A program made the position numbers and the translations under genes. The notes under the pieces are model-generated. The model was not told the origin of the DNA. It searched no databases and worked only from the letters and a program-made list of their open reading frames with translations. 64,000 nt of DNA, taken from NCBI GenBank assembly GCA_902702965.1, contig CACRXP010000893.1, positions 141,911 through 205,910 of the forward strand, read 5' to 3'. This stretch comes from Spirometra erinaceieuropaei (lineage: Eukaryota > Platyhelminthes > Cestoda > Diphyllobothriidea > Diphyllobothriidae). This document shows, piece after piece, positions 1 through 10,930 of this stretch. Each line of letters begins with the position of its first letter. Position 1 is the stretch's first letter.

Positions 1-892
1 CTTTGGGAAAATGAACGAACTTTATTTCGTAAATTTTCGAGTCTGGATGCCACCTCGTCTTCAGACGTGTATGTAGTGTGAAGAAACAGTCAAAATTTAA
101 ACACGCCCAAAAAATCGATATCGCTTTGTCAGGGCTGAGGATGGGCTAATGCTGTGGGCTGATGTCACGTCGTGATTGGCTATTACCTTTTCCATTTTTC
201 CGTGAGATTTGTGTAATTGGCGTCAAGATCGATGTGTCGATTGATGCATGAATCATCAGAGTGAAAAGCCTCTAGGAATTCTCGGCCTTTCTTATGTGGG
301 CAGGAACCGACAATGCGTGTTATATACCAAGCGAATTTGTGTCCAGTTTCAAGAGTATGCATGGCGACTTGGGATAAGTATGTGTAGAGGCGGATTTTCC
401 GGTTTGACCACAATACGCTGCATTACAAGTGCCACGTGCATTTTTATGAACTACTTCTTTTTTTATTTAAATAGCCAGCCCTATTCTTAGGGTCTACAAG
501 CTCATTGCGTAGCGTTGTCGTCGGTTTGTGAACTAACTGTATTTCGTGCTTCCTCAGGTGTCTTTTAACGAGTTCAGACACATTTTTAATGTAGGGAAGC
601 GTTCGCCACTGTTTTAGTTTTGGCGTCTGAACGGAAGAATCTGGTTCCTTCTCTCATTTTTTGATTCCTGCTGTTTCATGCATCGGCGTACAAAATCCCT
701 AGGGGAGCCATTTTAGGAAGATAGGTTGAACAGATAATTGAGTTCTTCTTTTTACCCTTTGTTCTCAGAGCAATGTGTCTTTGCTCGATTACTTAGGGTG
801 TTAACAGCGCTCCGGTTGTGAGCCATAGGGTGGTTGCTTTGTAGTGTGGGATAACTTCCGTTTAAGTTTCTGTTACGGCTCTTACTTGTCCC
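1..892 (-). mobile_element. PLE-A, 3' part of a Penelope-like retroelement
   Basis: This is the 3' part of a Penelope-like element. The minus strand from about 413 to 183 encodes the end of the GIY-YIG nuclease domain: histidine-rich VAMHTLETGH, then REFLEAFHSDDSCINRH, closing with EKWKR and a stop. The same ending recurs at 61183-61427 (+), and in eroded form at 3905-4250 (-) and 51484-51745 (+). Higher coordinates (about 480-890) match the connector and thumb region of the better preserved copy at 59930-60310, but with many frame breaks. The remaining 1-180 is 3' untranslated sequence and includes a weak hammerhead-like motif at 35-64 (CTGAAGA, a CGAG/CTCG stem, GAAA). The element abuts the left outer arm at 893 and removes whatever lay upstream of gene copy 1. 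Confidence 0.85.
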
Positions 893-1273
893 TTAATGCT
901 TTTCTGCATATGTATCTGCGTATTTCACTCTGTCCGAAAGGATCTGTTTTGCGTTTACTGTAAATGCTATATAATAAGTTACCACCTCCCTGTTTGGAAT
1001 GTACTCCGTACAGTATTTCCTCATCAGGACTAATTATTGCTCCATGTACGATCTCTGTCACATTGAAATGTAGAACCTCCATGCATATACAGTATACATC
1101 AAAACCGGGCTTGGATAATTGTTTTTGACATTTAATTCTTGAGGCTTTATATAACAGCAGAAAATGTAAAATGATTGTTAAAATCAACGGACCTAATTGA
1201 TGTTGAAATGTTATTCATCTCTATTATCTGCATATAAAGACCTATCTCTTAATAACCCCCTACTGTTTTCTAG

Positions 1274-1382
1274 ATTCAAACAACCTCAATGCTGGTGAGA
1301 TTGCAGGCGTAGTTATAGCAATTCTGATCGTTCTCCTCCTCATCATTTTACTCATCGTAGGTTTAAGCCGAAGAAGTAAAAA
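1274..1382 (+). CDS. Transmembrane exon of unrecognised gene, copy 1
   Basis: This 109-nt internal exon starts after a good acceptor (gttttctag at 1265-1273) and ends at a consensus donor (gtgagc at 1383). It enters in phase 1 (two nucleotides complete a codon), reads 35 codons and leaves two nucleotides. The product begins SNNLNAGEIAG, continues as about 20 hydrophobic residues rich in I, L and V (VVIAILIVLL onward), then a basic stop-transfer SRRSK. That is the pattern of a single-pass type I membrane protein with a short cytoplasmic tail. The mirrored exon at 57303-57411 has exactly the same length, phase and splice signals. Substitutions between the two are mostly conservative: NLN, IAG, the hydrophobic core and the basic end are kept. 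Exons upstream are outside the window or were removed by PLE-A. I do not recognise the family. Confidence 0.65.
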
Positions 1383-1788
1383 GTGAGCGATCTATTGAAA
1401 TATATAACATTTGAAGTTTGCACCCTTCCTTTATTTTCTGTCGATAATGGCAGGCGTTTTACATTTTCTACAGTACAAATGTTATCAAGAAGGATAAGTA
1501 GACCGCATGAGAGTTAAAATATATAGCACATTTCCTTCAAGATACTAATGAGCGTTATGCGAAACTATTTTTTTAGTGATTGGAATACAGACGCCTTTGA
1601 TTTGAGGTGAGGACCGGTCAATTTTTTGTATATTTGTTTCTGGGGTTCGTTTAAAGTACTTGGACGTCACAGACTTTCCCTGCCCTTATTGCACGCAGTC
1701 AGTGCACACTAGTGTTTACTTAATGTTTTTGCTTATTCCGGTCTCCCTTTGCGGAGTCTTAATTCTTCTCCAATTAAATACGTTGCAG

Positions 1789-1810
1789 ATCTGAATACGA
1801 CCCACTAGAG
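1789..1810 (+). CDS. 22-nt micro-exon, cytoplasmic tail, copy 1
   Basis: The exon lies 406 nt downstream of the transmembrane exon, between acceptor cgttgcag (1781-1788) and donor gtttgt (1811). Its first base completes the codon left open by the 109-nt exon; the other 21 encode SEYDPLE, ending in phase 0. The joined tail therefore reads SRRSKKSEYDPLE. The mirrored copy at 56877-56898 has the same length and splice signals. Of three differences, two are synonymous and one changes L to P. Acceptor, donor, length and phase all agree in both copies, which is the main support. What follows is uncertain: a possible terminal exon after ttttttag near 2013 gives an almost immediate stop in the right copy but reads through in the left. 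Confidence 0.55.
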
Positions 1811-2603
1811 GTTTGTTTTATAAGCCATTCTTTGCTATATTTAAATGTCTAGATTTTAAAAGCAACAATGTTTTCTAAACAAAGTTTATCTTTTTTGTTA
1901 GGAGTGTTTTAATTTGAACGTGTAACGGTAAGCACAGTTCACATATGTCCTCTAATGGGATTTTGTGTTTTGACAGTTAACAATTAGCGTATATTTCAGT
2001 TTTTTAGGAATGGACAGCTCTTCCCCCTTCGCTAACTACGGCCACTGCATTATTTTTGATTATCACTAGATCTTTTCAAGAGGCTATCTTTGTCATTTGG
2101 AATACAGATTCGTCAATGCGTCGTATCTCGTTTACACAAGAAATTTCAATTTGATATTTTTACATTTATTGCGTTCAAGGATTTGCGCTGCGTAGAAATA
2201 TTAATTTTCCAAATGGCCATCAAATTGAGTACTCAAAGTTTATTTTAGGGTTTCTGGATAAAATCAGAAGTAGGTGACTAACAAGTAAATTATGTTTTAA
2301 GGAGATTATGCGATTTATTGTTAATGCAGCTGTTAAATGAGGACTTATTGCTATCGGCACAACAGCAACGACAGAAACGGGCAAAAAATGTTTTAAAACA
2401 AAGGCTGTACTATCCCAGGTAGCCTCGTATGTAATACTTTAACTTTTAAATACATGAGAAGCTGTTAAAACAAACAACGATGGAGAACGATGTCAAGCAC
2501 ACATTTTTCCAAATTCGCAAACTCAAATTTAGTTACCTGACATTCGTTCTGTGGCACGTCGGATATCGCCATCATTAAGAACTGGAACTTGCGGCTAAAA
2601 TAG

Positions 2604-2731
2604 AATCTGGCAACTCGTCGTTTTTTCAAATGTACAAGCGAAAAACGGTAAATATAAATGCCAGACTTGCAGAGTATCACGATACACTTGCATTTTTAAT
2701 TTTTAAGATCTGTCTGGAACAAGTGGTGTAA
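2604..2731 (+). CDS. Candidate 128-nt terminal exon, copy 1
   Basis: This block starts after an AG (2602-2603) with a poor polypyrimidine tract and reads 41 codons to TAA at 2729-2731. The product is basic in the middle (FFQMYKRK) and then reads LAFL before a C-terminal CLEQVV. The counterpart at 55985-56112 has the same 128-nt length, the same start AG and a stop at the same codon. There are no indels, and eight or nine codons differ only silently (for example TTC/TTT, CAG/CAA, TAT/TAC). That pattern suggests protein-level constraint. Its entry phase (1) does not follow directly from the micro-exon (phase 0). Either another small exon lies between them, or this belongs to a different transcript. 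Confidence 0.45.
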
Positions 2732-3904
2732 AGTCGCCCGTTCGTGTTTGGACATATTAAGCTCTTGACTCAATGCCAGTGTCTTTATGGGCCATTCTAG
2801 CTTTAGGCAAAGGTCATTTAAAAAACAATCATCTTCAATTCTCAAGTATGACTTCATTAAACATTGCCACAGCTACCCGTTATTTTCAGTCAGATGTTAC
2901 TCGACACTCGTTTCGTTGGTGGGCTGGCTATGCAATTTTTGAACCTAAGCACAAGGCGATTGACTCTGTGGTAGTGTTATTCGATTAAACACTTACGAAC
3001 TATAATCGGTATGTCACACATAGTTTTTTGCTGTGGTAAACAATCTTACGAGTTGTAAGATTGTATTGATGTGGGAGCTTGATTAATGCGCAGACTCTCT
3101 AGGAGGAGGGAGACCATTGTCTGACAACGACTGTAGTTGAATCTGTTCCGTAACTAAGCGATAAAAAACTAAGTTGTTGTACTTTCCAATATATCAGATT
3201 TTCTATTTTTTGCCCAGGTTTGTGTCATTTAAATCACGGACACATAAATCACGAAATAAATTTCTTATGCATTTTATGGTGGACCAATTTAAAAACCTGT
3301 TACCACGTCGAAGGCGACACATTTATTTGCTGTTATTTATGTTTGGATATGCAGGGCACCGATTCTTAAAATATATTTTACGGAGTCATCAAACATCATG
3401 CCGCAATCATTTCACGGCTGTCTACTAGACAGTAATCAAGTAAAACAGATTAAGAGTCGTTGGACTCACCATGTGACAAATGCTAGAATGCAAACTGCAG
3501 TAACTGTTCTGTCCCATGGAATGTCGACTAAAATTCGGAAATGGGTTTTCTATTTAAAAGGCTGCAAAACTTGGGTAATGGGATTAAATGTTGCAATGAA
3601 TAATAATCTGTTATTTAAAAAAGGTCGCGATACTTTTACCGGTAACCTACAAAAACCACTGTCCGTTAAGAGGACCAAATCATTATAAATTGTCCCACCG
3701 AAATTACTTAAACTGTTTAATTCGCTCATATTTTAAGATAATACACTAGGCACATTTGTTGGCGATTTGCGCGTTTTTCCCAATTTTATTCTGAAAGATA
3801 GTATACTCTTAGTTTTTGTAAGTTGTTTTAAGCTCCGCATAATTCTCATTGTTCTGCGCTTGCACCTGCGCACTGAGTTTACAGAATAAATTTTGTTTGA
3901 TTTG

Positions 3905-4250
3905 TTTGATTCAACGCTGGTTCCTCAAGTCTTCGTTAAACGTGTAGAAAGTGTGAAAAACGGTTAAGAATTTTTATGCTCGAAAAATCGATATTGTATT
4001 GTCAGTGCCTTGGATAAGTAGATGCTGTGGGCTGACGTCACGTTTTGTCTGTCTTTCACGTTTTCCATTTTCCCATGAGATTAGTGTACGTGACGTTTAG
4101 ATCAATGAGCCGATTGGTGCATCGATCATCAAAATAAATGGCCACTGGGAATTGTCGGCCTTTCTCCGCCATTTAATGGACCCGGCGACCCTGCGTGAAA
4201 ATTTACAAGATAAATTGTGTTCGATTTCCCTGTGGACTCATTTTTACTCG
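3905..4250 (-). mobile_element. PLE-A 3' terminal remnant (left arm)
   Basis: On the minus strand this piece carries the eroded last codons of the PLE-A nuclease (ending EKWK plus a stop near 4065) and the 3' untranslated sequence. It shares the block around 3985-4080 with 120-200 of the first PLE-A copy. Its mirror, 51484-51745 (+), is in the right arm at the corresponding position, so this insertion predates the duplication. No intact frame is left. Confidence 0.75.
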
Positions 4251-4344
4251 AATTATGTTTCCTGGAATGCCCATTTTCTAATATATATATAAATATGTAT
4301 GATAAGATAAGGCGATCGCAGTAACCTAAGGTATATTTGCCTGA

Positions 4345-5248
4345 CGTTTCGAAAGCAAACAAACTTCCATCATCGGAGGTGGTTTGCCTACTGCACGTCA
4401 CAGTATTTAAGGGTTTTGGTCTTCGTGCTGGCGTGTCACTGACTGCCTGCGCGATGCATCTCAAGGCTTGGCGATTTGTTGTCATGGCGGCAACGGTTCC
4501 TCCTCATCCTTTGTCGGGTGTGAAAAGGGGGGCGGCATCAGGGCCACCGCGGCCATTGCTCTTATTTGCATTGTCCGCTTTCTGTCCTCCGCGCATCTCG
4601 CCTTCCTGCCCTGTTCGCACCCGCCCGTACCCGCGTGGACGGTGGTTACCATGATAGTATTGACGTCGGGTTGGGGGTTCCTGTAATTGTCGTGGGATCT
4701 CGGCTCGCCGCCTCGTTCACATCTGACCGTAAGCGTGTTGATGGCGGTTGTCCTGCAAATGTTGACGTCGGACTGGGGGGTCTTGTCACTGTCGGGCGGT
4801 CTCACCACGGGCTGGCGTCTGTCTGTGTTCGGAACCAGAAGGCGGTCTCCTGGGTTTGTGTTCGTCGCCGGTTGTCCCCTGATTTCGTCGGTTCCCGATT
4901 CCTGTCTATGCCAGTCTGTGTTCCCGCTGGTTTTGGGTTCGACTGCTGCCGTCTCCGGCCTGACGCCTCGTCGACAGTCCTTCATATTGAATTTCGCCGT
5001 AGGGCTTGGCAGGCGGCCGGCAAATTTACGCAGTGGTTGATCGAAGTAGTTGTGGTGTGCCAGGCTTCGAGCTTCTCCCTGACCTTTTGATCGCTCCCTT
5101 GGCCCAAAACTTCGGCGTCTTGGAAGGCGAAGTCATGGTCAAAAGCTGCGCAATGTTCCGCAACCAGCGCGACCGCACCGCTCTTGCGTGCTCGTCCATA
5201 CGGGTCTGCAATCTTTTCCCAGTATCCCCGACGTAGTTGGCTTCATAG
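4345..5248 (-). mobile_element. PLE-H: GIY-YIG nuclease with long C-terminal extension
   Basis: Read on the minus strand from 5248, the fragment starts in a GIY-YIG domain: YVGDTGKRLQTRMDEHARAVR is split over the YIG part and the EH helix (5240-5150). After a frame change it continues as the usual C-terminal module ending EAWHTTTTSINHCVNLPAAY. The frame then stays open for about 165 more residues (to 4482), rich in E, K, R, T, N and P. This tail is not seen in other PLE copies here. A hammerhead-like motif follows at 4347-4376. The segment 4480-5250 is clearly more GC-rich than its neighbours. It meets PLE-B head to head at about 5249. Both are absent from the right arm, so they arrived after the duplication. 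At least one frameshift makes it inactive. Confidence 0.75.
4347..4376 (-). ncRNA. Hammerhead-like ribozyme core, PLE-H
   Basis: On the minus strand the order is CCGATGA (conserved CUGAUGA with one change), a stem-loop closed by GGAAG with CTTTC (one wobble), then GAAACGTC and AGG. AGG can pair with CCT just before the core as a short stem I. Hammerhead ribozymes are known in the terminal repeats of PLEs; activity here is inferred. Confidence 0.5.
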
Positions 5249-6800
5249 GAACTACAAGGGACTACACCAAGTTAAAGTGCTTCAACATGAATCCAGTTAC
5301 AACACAGGAGACGCAAAGCCAGTGGGCTTCATCGCTGCACTAGAAGCGACACTCTCAAAAAAGAATACCACGAAGGACTCAAAGAACGTGATTCGCCAAC
5401 GAGTCGCGTCCCTCGTCATATCCCGCAGGCCTCGCCGAACCATTCCCCTGCAGAGGAAATGGCTATCAAGGAACTAAAGGGGGACGAAGAAATTGTCATT
5501 GTTCCAGCAGACAAAGGGCGGACAACCGTAGTGCTAGACAAGTCGGAGTAGGTTGCCAAAGCGCAGCAACTAATAAATGACAACCAATCGTATATAGTCA
5601 TCGACTCCGACCCCATGAAAGCACTGGTAGGCAAAATCAACAAGAGCCTGAAGCAGATGAGGAACGAAAAGGCAATGTCAGAAAAGGATTGGAGACAAAT
5701 GAAACCACAAGATGCTGCCTTAGCGCACTTTTATGGTTTGCCAAAAATCCACAAGCCAAATGTTCCCCTACGGCCCATTGTGTCGCTGAAAGGCACGCCT
5801 ACATACGGACTGGCTAAATGGCTTATCAAGCATTTGAAGAAGCTGACGGACGGCTCAGAACACACAGCTGTATCGCCAACACACTTCCTGGAAAGACTAA
5901 AGTGCGTCACAATAGCCCCCGACGAAATAATGGTATCTTTTGACGTCGTCTCTCTATTCACCTCCATGCCTTAAGAATTGGCCATGAGAGCTGTCGATGG
6001 CCTACTGAAGAAAAGGTACGACGAAGAAGGAAAACCTTTTAAGAGGAGGCACGCGATGGAACTACTGGACTACTGTTTACACACGTACTTCACGTTTACG
6101 GGCAAATTCAAGGAGCCCCAATGGGGTCCCCAATCTCCGGCTAACTGGCTGAGGCGGTCTTGCATTAACTGGAAAGTCGGGTCTCCCAGACATATAAGCC
6201 GAAATTCTGGATGCGCTACGTAGACAACACCTTTGTCATCTTACACCGAGACGGGAAAGAAAACTTTAAAGGAGAATTAGACTCATTTTTTCCACAAATC
6301 CAATTTGCCATAGATGAAGAAAATAACGGAGTGCTGCCTTTCCTCGACATCCAGGTTTCGAGGCAGGAAGACGGAACCCTCCAGACTGGTGTCTTTCGAA
6401 AGGCGACAGACACGGAGAAAATTCTTCATTACAACAGCAATCACCCCTGTCGCATAAGCGTAGTTATGTCCGGACGCTTTTTCGCCGCATCCACATACTC
6501 TGCAGCACAGAATCCGAAAGGGCGCCTCTTCCTTGCCAATGGATATCGGCGCAGTTTTGTGAACAAATGCTTGTACCGAAGGCACACGAAGACGGACAGT
6601 GAGAAGGAACAAAGACTAAAAATCTTTCGTGTCTTGCCCTACGTGAGATGACACACGGCAGTAGGGAAATCTCGCATGAGGGAAGATTGGTGCCGTTGGT
6701 ATTAAAGAAGCCGCTTTCAATCACAATGCGTTGATCAACATTCATATGTGTTAGTGTGCTATTTCGGCCTAATGAGGCACTAAATATGTCTCCAGCGTGA
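5249..6800 (+). mobile_element. PLE-B: reverse transcriptase, decayed (left arm only)
   Basis: This plus-strand Penelope-like reverse transcriptase is spread over several frames. In order it shows the upstream PLE signature ADKGRTTVV (about 5500), GLPKIHKP and LRPIVSLKG (5735-5800), motif A SFDVVSLFTS (5937-5966), a damaged motif B region with PQWGPQSP (6115-6140), motif C YVDNTFV with the second catalytic D changed to N (6214-6234), then the thumb with LPFLDIQVSRQEDG and HYNSNHPC. The thumb ends near 6651 at FRVLPYVR, and connector sequence (GKIGAVGIK) continues to about 6760. There is an internal TAG at about 5549, a TAA directly after motif A and a frame change near 6200. It cannot be active. 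The part after 6640 has a mirror copy at 48640-48790; the part before it does not. Confidence 0.85.
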
Positions 6801-7055
6801 AGCACAGGCGAGACAGCTCATTCATTTAAAAATTATGTAATCTAATCAGAGCACGAGTCTACGTTTGATTGTTTGAGAAAAGTGGGGATTGTGTAAGATA
6901 GATAAATCTATAGTAAGCATATATTCTGCAGGAATATTTTTGAACCTTAGATTTTCTCCCAGGTCTAGTTACCAGCGCACGCTAAGAAGTGAAATCAACT
7001 TTCCGAAGACCACATAACATCCGTTCTCCGTTGTTTTCGGTGGGTGTTCACAGCC
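6801..7055. other. Middle-arm sequence, no gene seen
   Basis: This short AT-rich stretch is mirrored at about 48240-48480 in the right arm. I see no coding signal or recognisable element beyond shared arm sequence. Confidence 0.5.
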
Positions 7056-7545
7056 AATGTATATTTCACCGTTGTTTATAAACAGTCAAGGTTATCGGTT
7101 CGAAAATTTGGTGAGAGCTGCCGTCTATTGAAGACGAATCCGACGCAGGCGCTTCTTTCTTACAACCAGTTTGAATTGGCGTCGCCCACATATCTGAGCC
7201 GACAATAAAGCATCTGTTAATAAGATCCAATGAATTACTTTCGGAAGGCGAAACGACTAATGCTGTCTGTCATGCCTGACGCAGTGCTCGTAGCACAAAC
7301 GACATTGAGGAAACCGGCAAATGACAGTATAGCCGCCTGAGCAAATTGGAAACGCAGGGGGTAGGATGCATAAGCCCCAGCTGGTAGCAGAAGGTGTGCA
7401 GCATGGACCTTTCAAAGAACGCCAAAATCGTCGACCGAGATAACAACCAAGTAATAAGACATACATTGGAAGCATGCCTCACGGTACCAAATGCTATCAA
7501 CCGTTGCTCCAGCGGTGCGTCCTCTTACTGGGCCTAGAGCTACTA
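7056..7545 (+). mobile_element. PLE-I: connector and GIY-YIG fragment (left arm)
   Basis: The plus strand here is the eroded form of a PLE connector and nuclease that reads better in the mirror copy at 47690-48190 (-). There the connector runs VSDAGASFLQPVGIGVAH and leads into a nuclease start with SCLTLF. The left copy keeps the C-terminal part (KIVDRDNNQVIRHTLEA, then PNAINRC, about 7420-7510), homologous to the end of the PLE-D nuclease. Several stops are present. Presence in both arms means it predates the duplication. Confidence 0.65.
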
Positions 7546-10140
7546 GACCAAAAACAACAAAAGGGGCTGGCGCGGTGGGATCTCACCTAGGCGTGTCGAC
7601 ATACCTGACTGGGATTACACGGAGTGGGGTTGCCATAAATGCCACATTAAGAAGAGGCCATGGAAGCCTGACTCTTAGACAAGCCAAGGGCCAGTCCAAA
7701 CAAATACAGAACACTCGGCCAAATGTGAGGTCCAAGTTATCCTCTGAAATGGCAACCTTTCAAGCCACGGCTTTTAGCGCGCCGTGGTAGCTTCAAGCGC
7801 ATCAGATTGTTTAATGTAAGGAATATGCGCCGAGCCGTCGACTTAACTCTCCCTTGCCGTGACTGACATATTGAGCAATCTTATCTGCGCGCGCCACGTG
7901 CATGAACTGGTCCCACAAACACATGCACTAAAGTTTAACATGGCGTGGTTAGGCGGCGTGCATCTCGCATGCGGGAGAAAGGCGTAGACCAGGTTAAGAA
8001 AGAGCCTTTTCAGTCTGGCATTCAACCCACCAGTCCACCACTCCACACAAACCCCCACACACATACTCCGATGCACACACTCACACTGAGTGTACTGATT
8101 TGGGGGCGTCTGTCATCAGCCATCCAAGTCACCGCGTTTGACGCACTGTGATTGTCTCGTGGTTAAATCACGCATGTGACAGACGAACCTGCATGGAGAC
8201 AGCGCAAGAGATGCACATCTCCCAATTGCGTGGGAGGTAGCAATTGGATGCTTTCAGTGGACGGTGTGGCTGCTGGTCGGACTGGACAGAGAGCCCATAA
8301 GCACAACGGAGGAAGTGAGTTCCGTAAGAACAATCAGTGAGCGCCCTCTCTACCAATTATATGTCCCATGTGCAACGAACATTGTAAAAGCGCCGACAGG
8401 CGCGACTAATGCTACGTTGTTGGCCCTGGAGAACCCAGCTGCAATAACACCGACTGAAAGTCGCACGGCGAGACCCCAAGATACGTCTTTGGCCCGATTC
8501 TATGACCTCCCTAATGTGCACAAAGAGGTCGCTTCTCTTCGACCCATAGTGTCGCTCAAAGGCACTCTAAGGTACGGATTAGGTAAGGGAATATTTCGGC
8601 GTCTCAAATTTCTGACCGCTAATCCGGAAACCACGGTCTGCTTATCAACCCATTTATTTCAGTAGCCTGGCGATGTAAGTCTCTTGCCACACGACGTCAT
8701 GGTATCTTTTGATGTCTTGTCCCTTTTTACTTTTCTCCCCCAGGATCTGGCAATCGAAACCGTAGAGCTACTCGTACAAGGCAAATACCGTGACAAGGAG
8801 AATTGTGATGGGCAGGCCCAAGTCCTTCAGCACCTGAAGTTCTGTCTGAGAACGTACCTTTAACTTCGACGTGGCAATTTGCGAACGGGTGAACGGCACA
8901 CCAATGCCTTAGCCGATTTTGGGATTCATCTCCGAGGCGATCCTGGAACAGTTAGGGTCGCTGGTCTTCCAACACCACAGACCGAAGATCTGGGACCTGT
9001 GTGTGGATGATACCTTCGTCGTTATCGACCGGGACCAATTGGTGACATTCAAGGAACCTCTGAATACGGTCTTCCTGGAATAGAGTTTACGATGTAGGAG
9101 GAAGAGAACAACCAGCTGGCCTTCCTGGTTGCCCTTGGCTGCTACGAATCTTTTAGTGGCGACAGATAAGACGCAAATATTAACTTCACCAGCTAACACC
9201 CAATCAGCAAAAAAGGCGGTTGTGTATGGACGCAATATGAGCGTGTGGAAACGCAATGCAACGTACCGAAAGAAAAGTTTGCCGAATTGCATTAACTTCA
9301 ACCTGTTTACAGAGAAAATATTTACGCGCGCAACTTCGTCAACCTGTGATTGTGCAAACGAGACGAGCGAAATAATCACAGCGATTCTATATCTTGACGA
9401 GCTTGTTAGTACATCAGGAAGGTCTCCGAGGCCGTCAGTCGCCTTCTCGCTCCCCTTGGGTTCGAAGTCACACACAGACGGGAAACCACAATAAGGGGTC
9501 AGAAGACGAGACCAAAGGGCCCACTGTCATGGCAAGAAGCTTCTTCAGTCTGGTGCAGTTACGAGCAAAGTACTTAATTCGGAAAATGTGGAAGACTGCT
9601 GCGAACGCCACTTGCCGAACACGCGGCAGCGATGTGGAGAAATGTCGCCAGCTCTCAAGTTGCGGCTCATTCGACGTGATCAGGCCACACGTTCAAACTC
9701 GATGAGGCCGAAACTCTCACGAGAGCAGACAATCACGTGAGCCGCGAGTTGCTTGAGTCATGGTTCATGGGACCTCAGTCCGTCAACAAGTGCAACGATA
9801 TCCCCACTCCATATTCCGTGCCGAGGCATAGGCTGGCCAAAGTAATTATCCACTCCGGGGGCGCGCAGGCCAGTGAGCCAGATGGCCGAGCAATTATTAC
9901 GCCAGTATCTATCACAGATGATGCTATTTCAGCAATTATCATCTTGCATGCCGGACGTCAAGACATTAGCGCACCGGCGGGCAACAATTCATGACGAAGG
10001 GGAGAGCGGTTACTTAGCATAGGTATACAATAGCATAGCGACTGCATGCCATAGATACTGTAACTACCTGTGCGCGAATAACTTGTTTCTGTTACTCTCT
10101 GTAATGATGGGTTCGAGCAAAAATCCGAAGCGTCAGGCCA
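7546..10140 (+). mobile_element. PLE-D: near full-length but inactive (left arm)
   Basis: This is the most complete PLE of the left arm. A 5' region (7546-8230) contains a CA-rich stretch (8040-8090). Next comes a segment resembling the body of the window's SINE (8262-8352). The reverse transcriptase follows: DTSLARFYDLPNVHKE and LRPIVSLKG (about 8485-8565), motif A MVSFDVLSLFTF (8698-8735), then a palm with several stops and a degraded motif C (about 9000). The connector KVSEAVSRLLAPLGFE lies at about 9420-9470. The GIY-YIG part is 9530-9990, ending in PTPYSVPRHRLAK and a tail stopping at about 9991. A mutated hammerhead core sits at 10101-10130. Mirror copies are 42559-44942 and 44943-47461. 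Stops and frame changes exclude activity. Confidence 0.85.
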
Positions 10141-10602
10141 ATAAAGCTCTTGTTACAGCGAGCGCGTCTATTTCTTATCACCTCGTTCCTGGAACTTGCA
10201 TCTTCGCTCGTATTGACAGAGTGGCAGCCGATGCGTGAGAGTGGTGGACACCGAGATACGGTTAGCGTTGGGGCGGGGGGAAGGGAGAACCGTTTGGGAT
10301 CTCCGTGTTGTAGGTGAGGCAGGGGTTGCGAAATTGCAGATCAGTGGGAATGCAGGTGGCCGGTAATTGACGCGGGATGAGGCCAGGGGACAGTGTGCCG
10401 ATGTTAAAGGTTTTGGAAGTTTCGGTTACCGTTCGCTGTGTCCCAAGGGTGGGGTGGCGAGACTGCAAAATCATAAGTAGCCGAGCAGAGATTAGCAGTC
10501 TTTAGAACGTGGGAACAAGTCAGTGAGCACGAAAGTAAACCCTCGCAGTGCGCGTCTCTATCGACGTGGCGGTTGGTGCTGGTCGTATCCGAATGCCAAG
10601 CT
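10141..10602. repeat. Sequence flanking PLE-D, mirrored in right arm
   Basis: This segment matches the reverse complement of about 42300-42770 and, in its first part, 44943-45150. It holds a C- and G-rich run near 10262-10300. No coding gene is evident. It may be terminal-repeat sequence of PLE-D, because the tandem PLE-D units in the right arm each carry it. Confidence 0.5.
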
Positions 10603-10930
10603 GCGAGTAATCTGCGCAGATTCGATTTCTGCACAGGTGTATCGACAACAATGTGCTGCCGAAGTGCGTTTCATACAAACCTCCGGTCAACAAGCAATCT
10701 TTTTGGGCGCGAAGCGCTCCGATCGGCTCGACGGTGGGAAACCTTTGCCCTTCGAGAGTCGTCCACATATGCGCAGATTCGATTTCTGCACAGGTGTCTC
10801 GACAACAATGTGCTGCCGAAGTGCGTTTCATACAAACCTCCGGTCAACACAGAGCTGGCGAGACCCGCAGTACTTCAGCACGGCCGACGAATGATCCGAG
10901 TGCTCCTTCAAGACTGTCACTTCGAGTAAT
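10603..10930 (+). repeat. Left-arm-only insertion with an 80-bp direct repeat
   Basis: The right arm has one copy of cgagtaat at the matching place (near 42300). The left arm has it on both sides of about 310 extra bases (10604-10611 and 10923-10930). The insert contains an 80-bp unit twice, at about 10613-10692 and 10771-10850, with a single visible mismatch, starting at a cagattcgatttctgc motif. No terminal inverted repeat or long frame identifies the element class. Confidence 0.5.

Larger units (their letters stand above)
893..4250. repeat. Left outer arm of the inverted duplication
   Basis: Read forward, this segment matches the reverse complement of 51484-57795 in collinear order. Matching landmarks include 893-1190 with 57500-57795, 1274-1382 with 57303-57411, 1555-1810 with 56877-57130, 2340-2800 with 55900-56370, 3000-3250 with 52980-53220 and 3905-4250 with 51484-51745. 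Identity looks like 70-80% with small indels, so the duplication is old. The right arm is longer mainly because of the PLE composite at 53236-55581. Inside this arm are the three exon candidates listed separately. I see nothing further to annotate in 1811-2603 or 3430-3900. Confidence 0.85.

Noticed and set aside
1..64. Hammerhead motif at the PLE-A ends (35-64 and 57931-57962, minus strand).
   Set aside because: CTGAAGA, a four-pair stem and GAAA are present, but no stem I or stem III pairing could be drawn. Mentioned only as weak evidence within the element entries.
1789..1810. Classification as a canonical flatworm micro-exon gene (MEG).
   Set aside because: MEGs are defined by many consecutive symmetric micro-exons. 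Only one 22-nt exon, not divisible by three, can be supported here.
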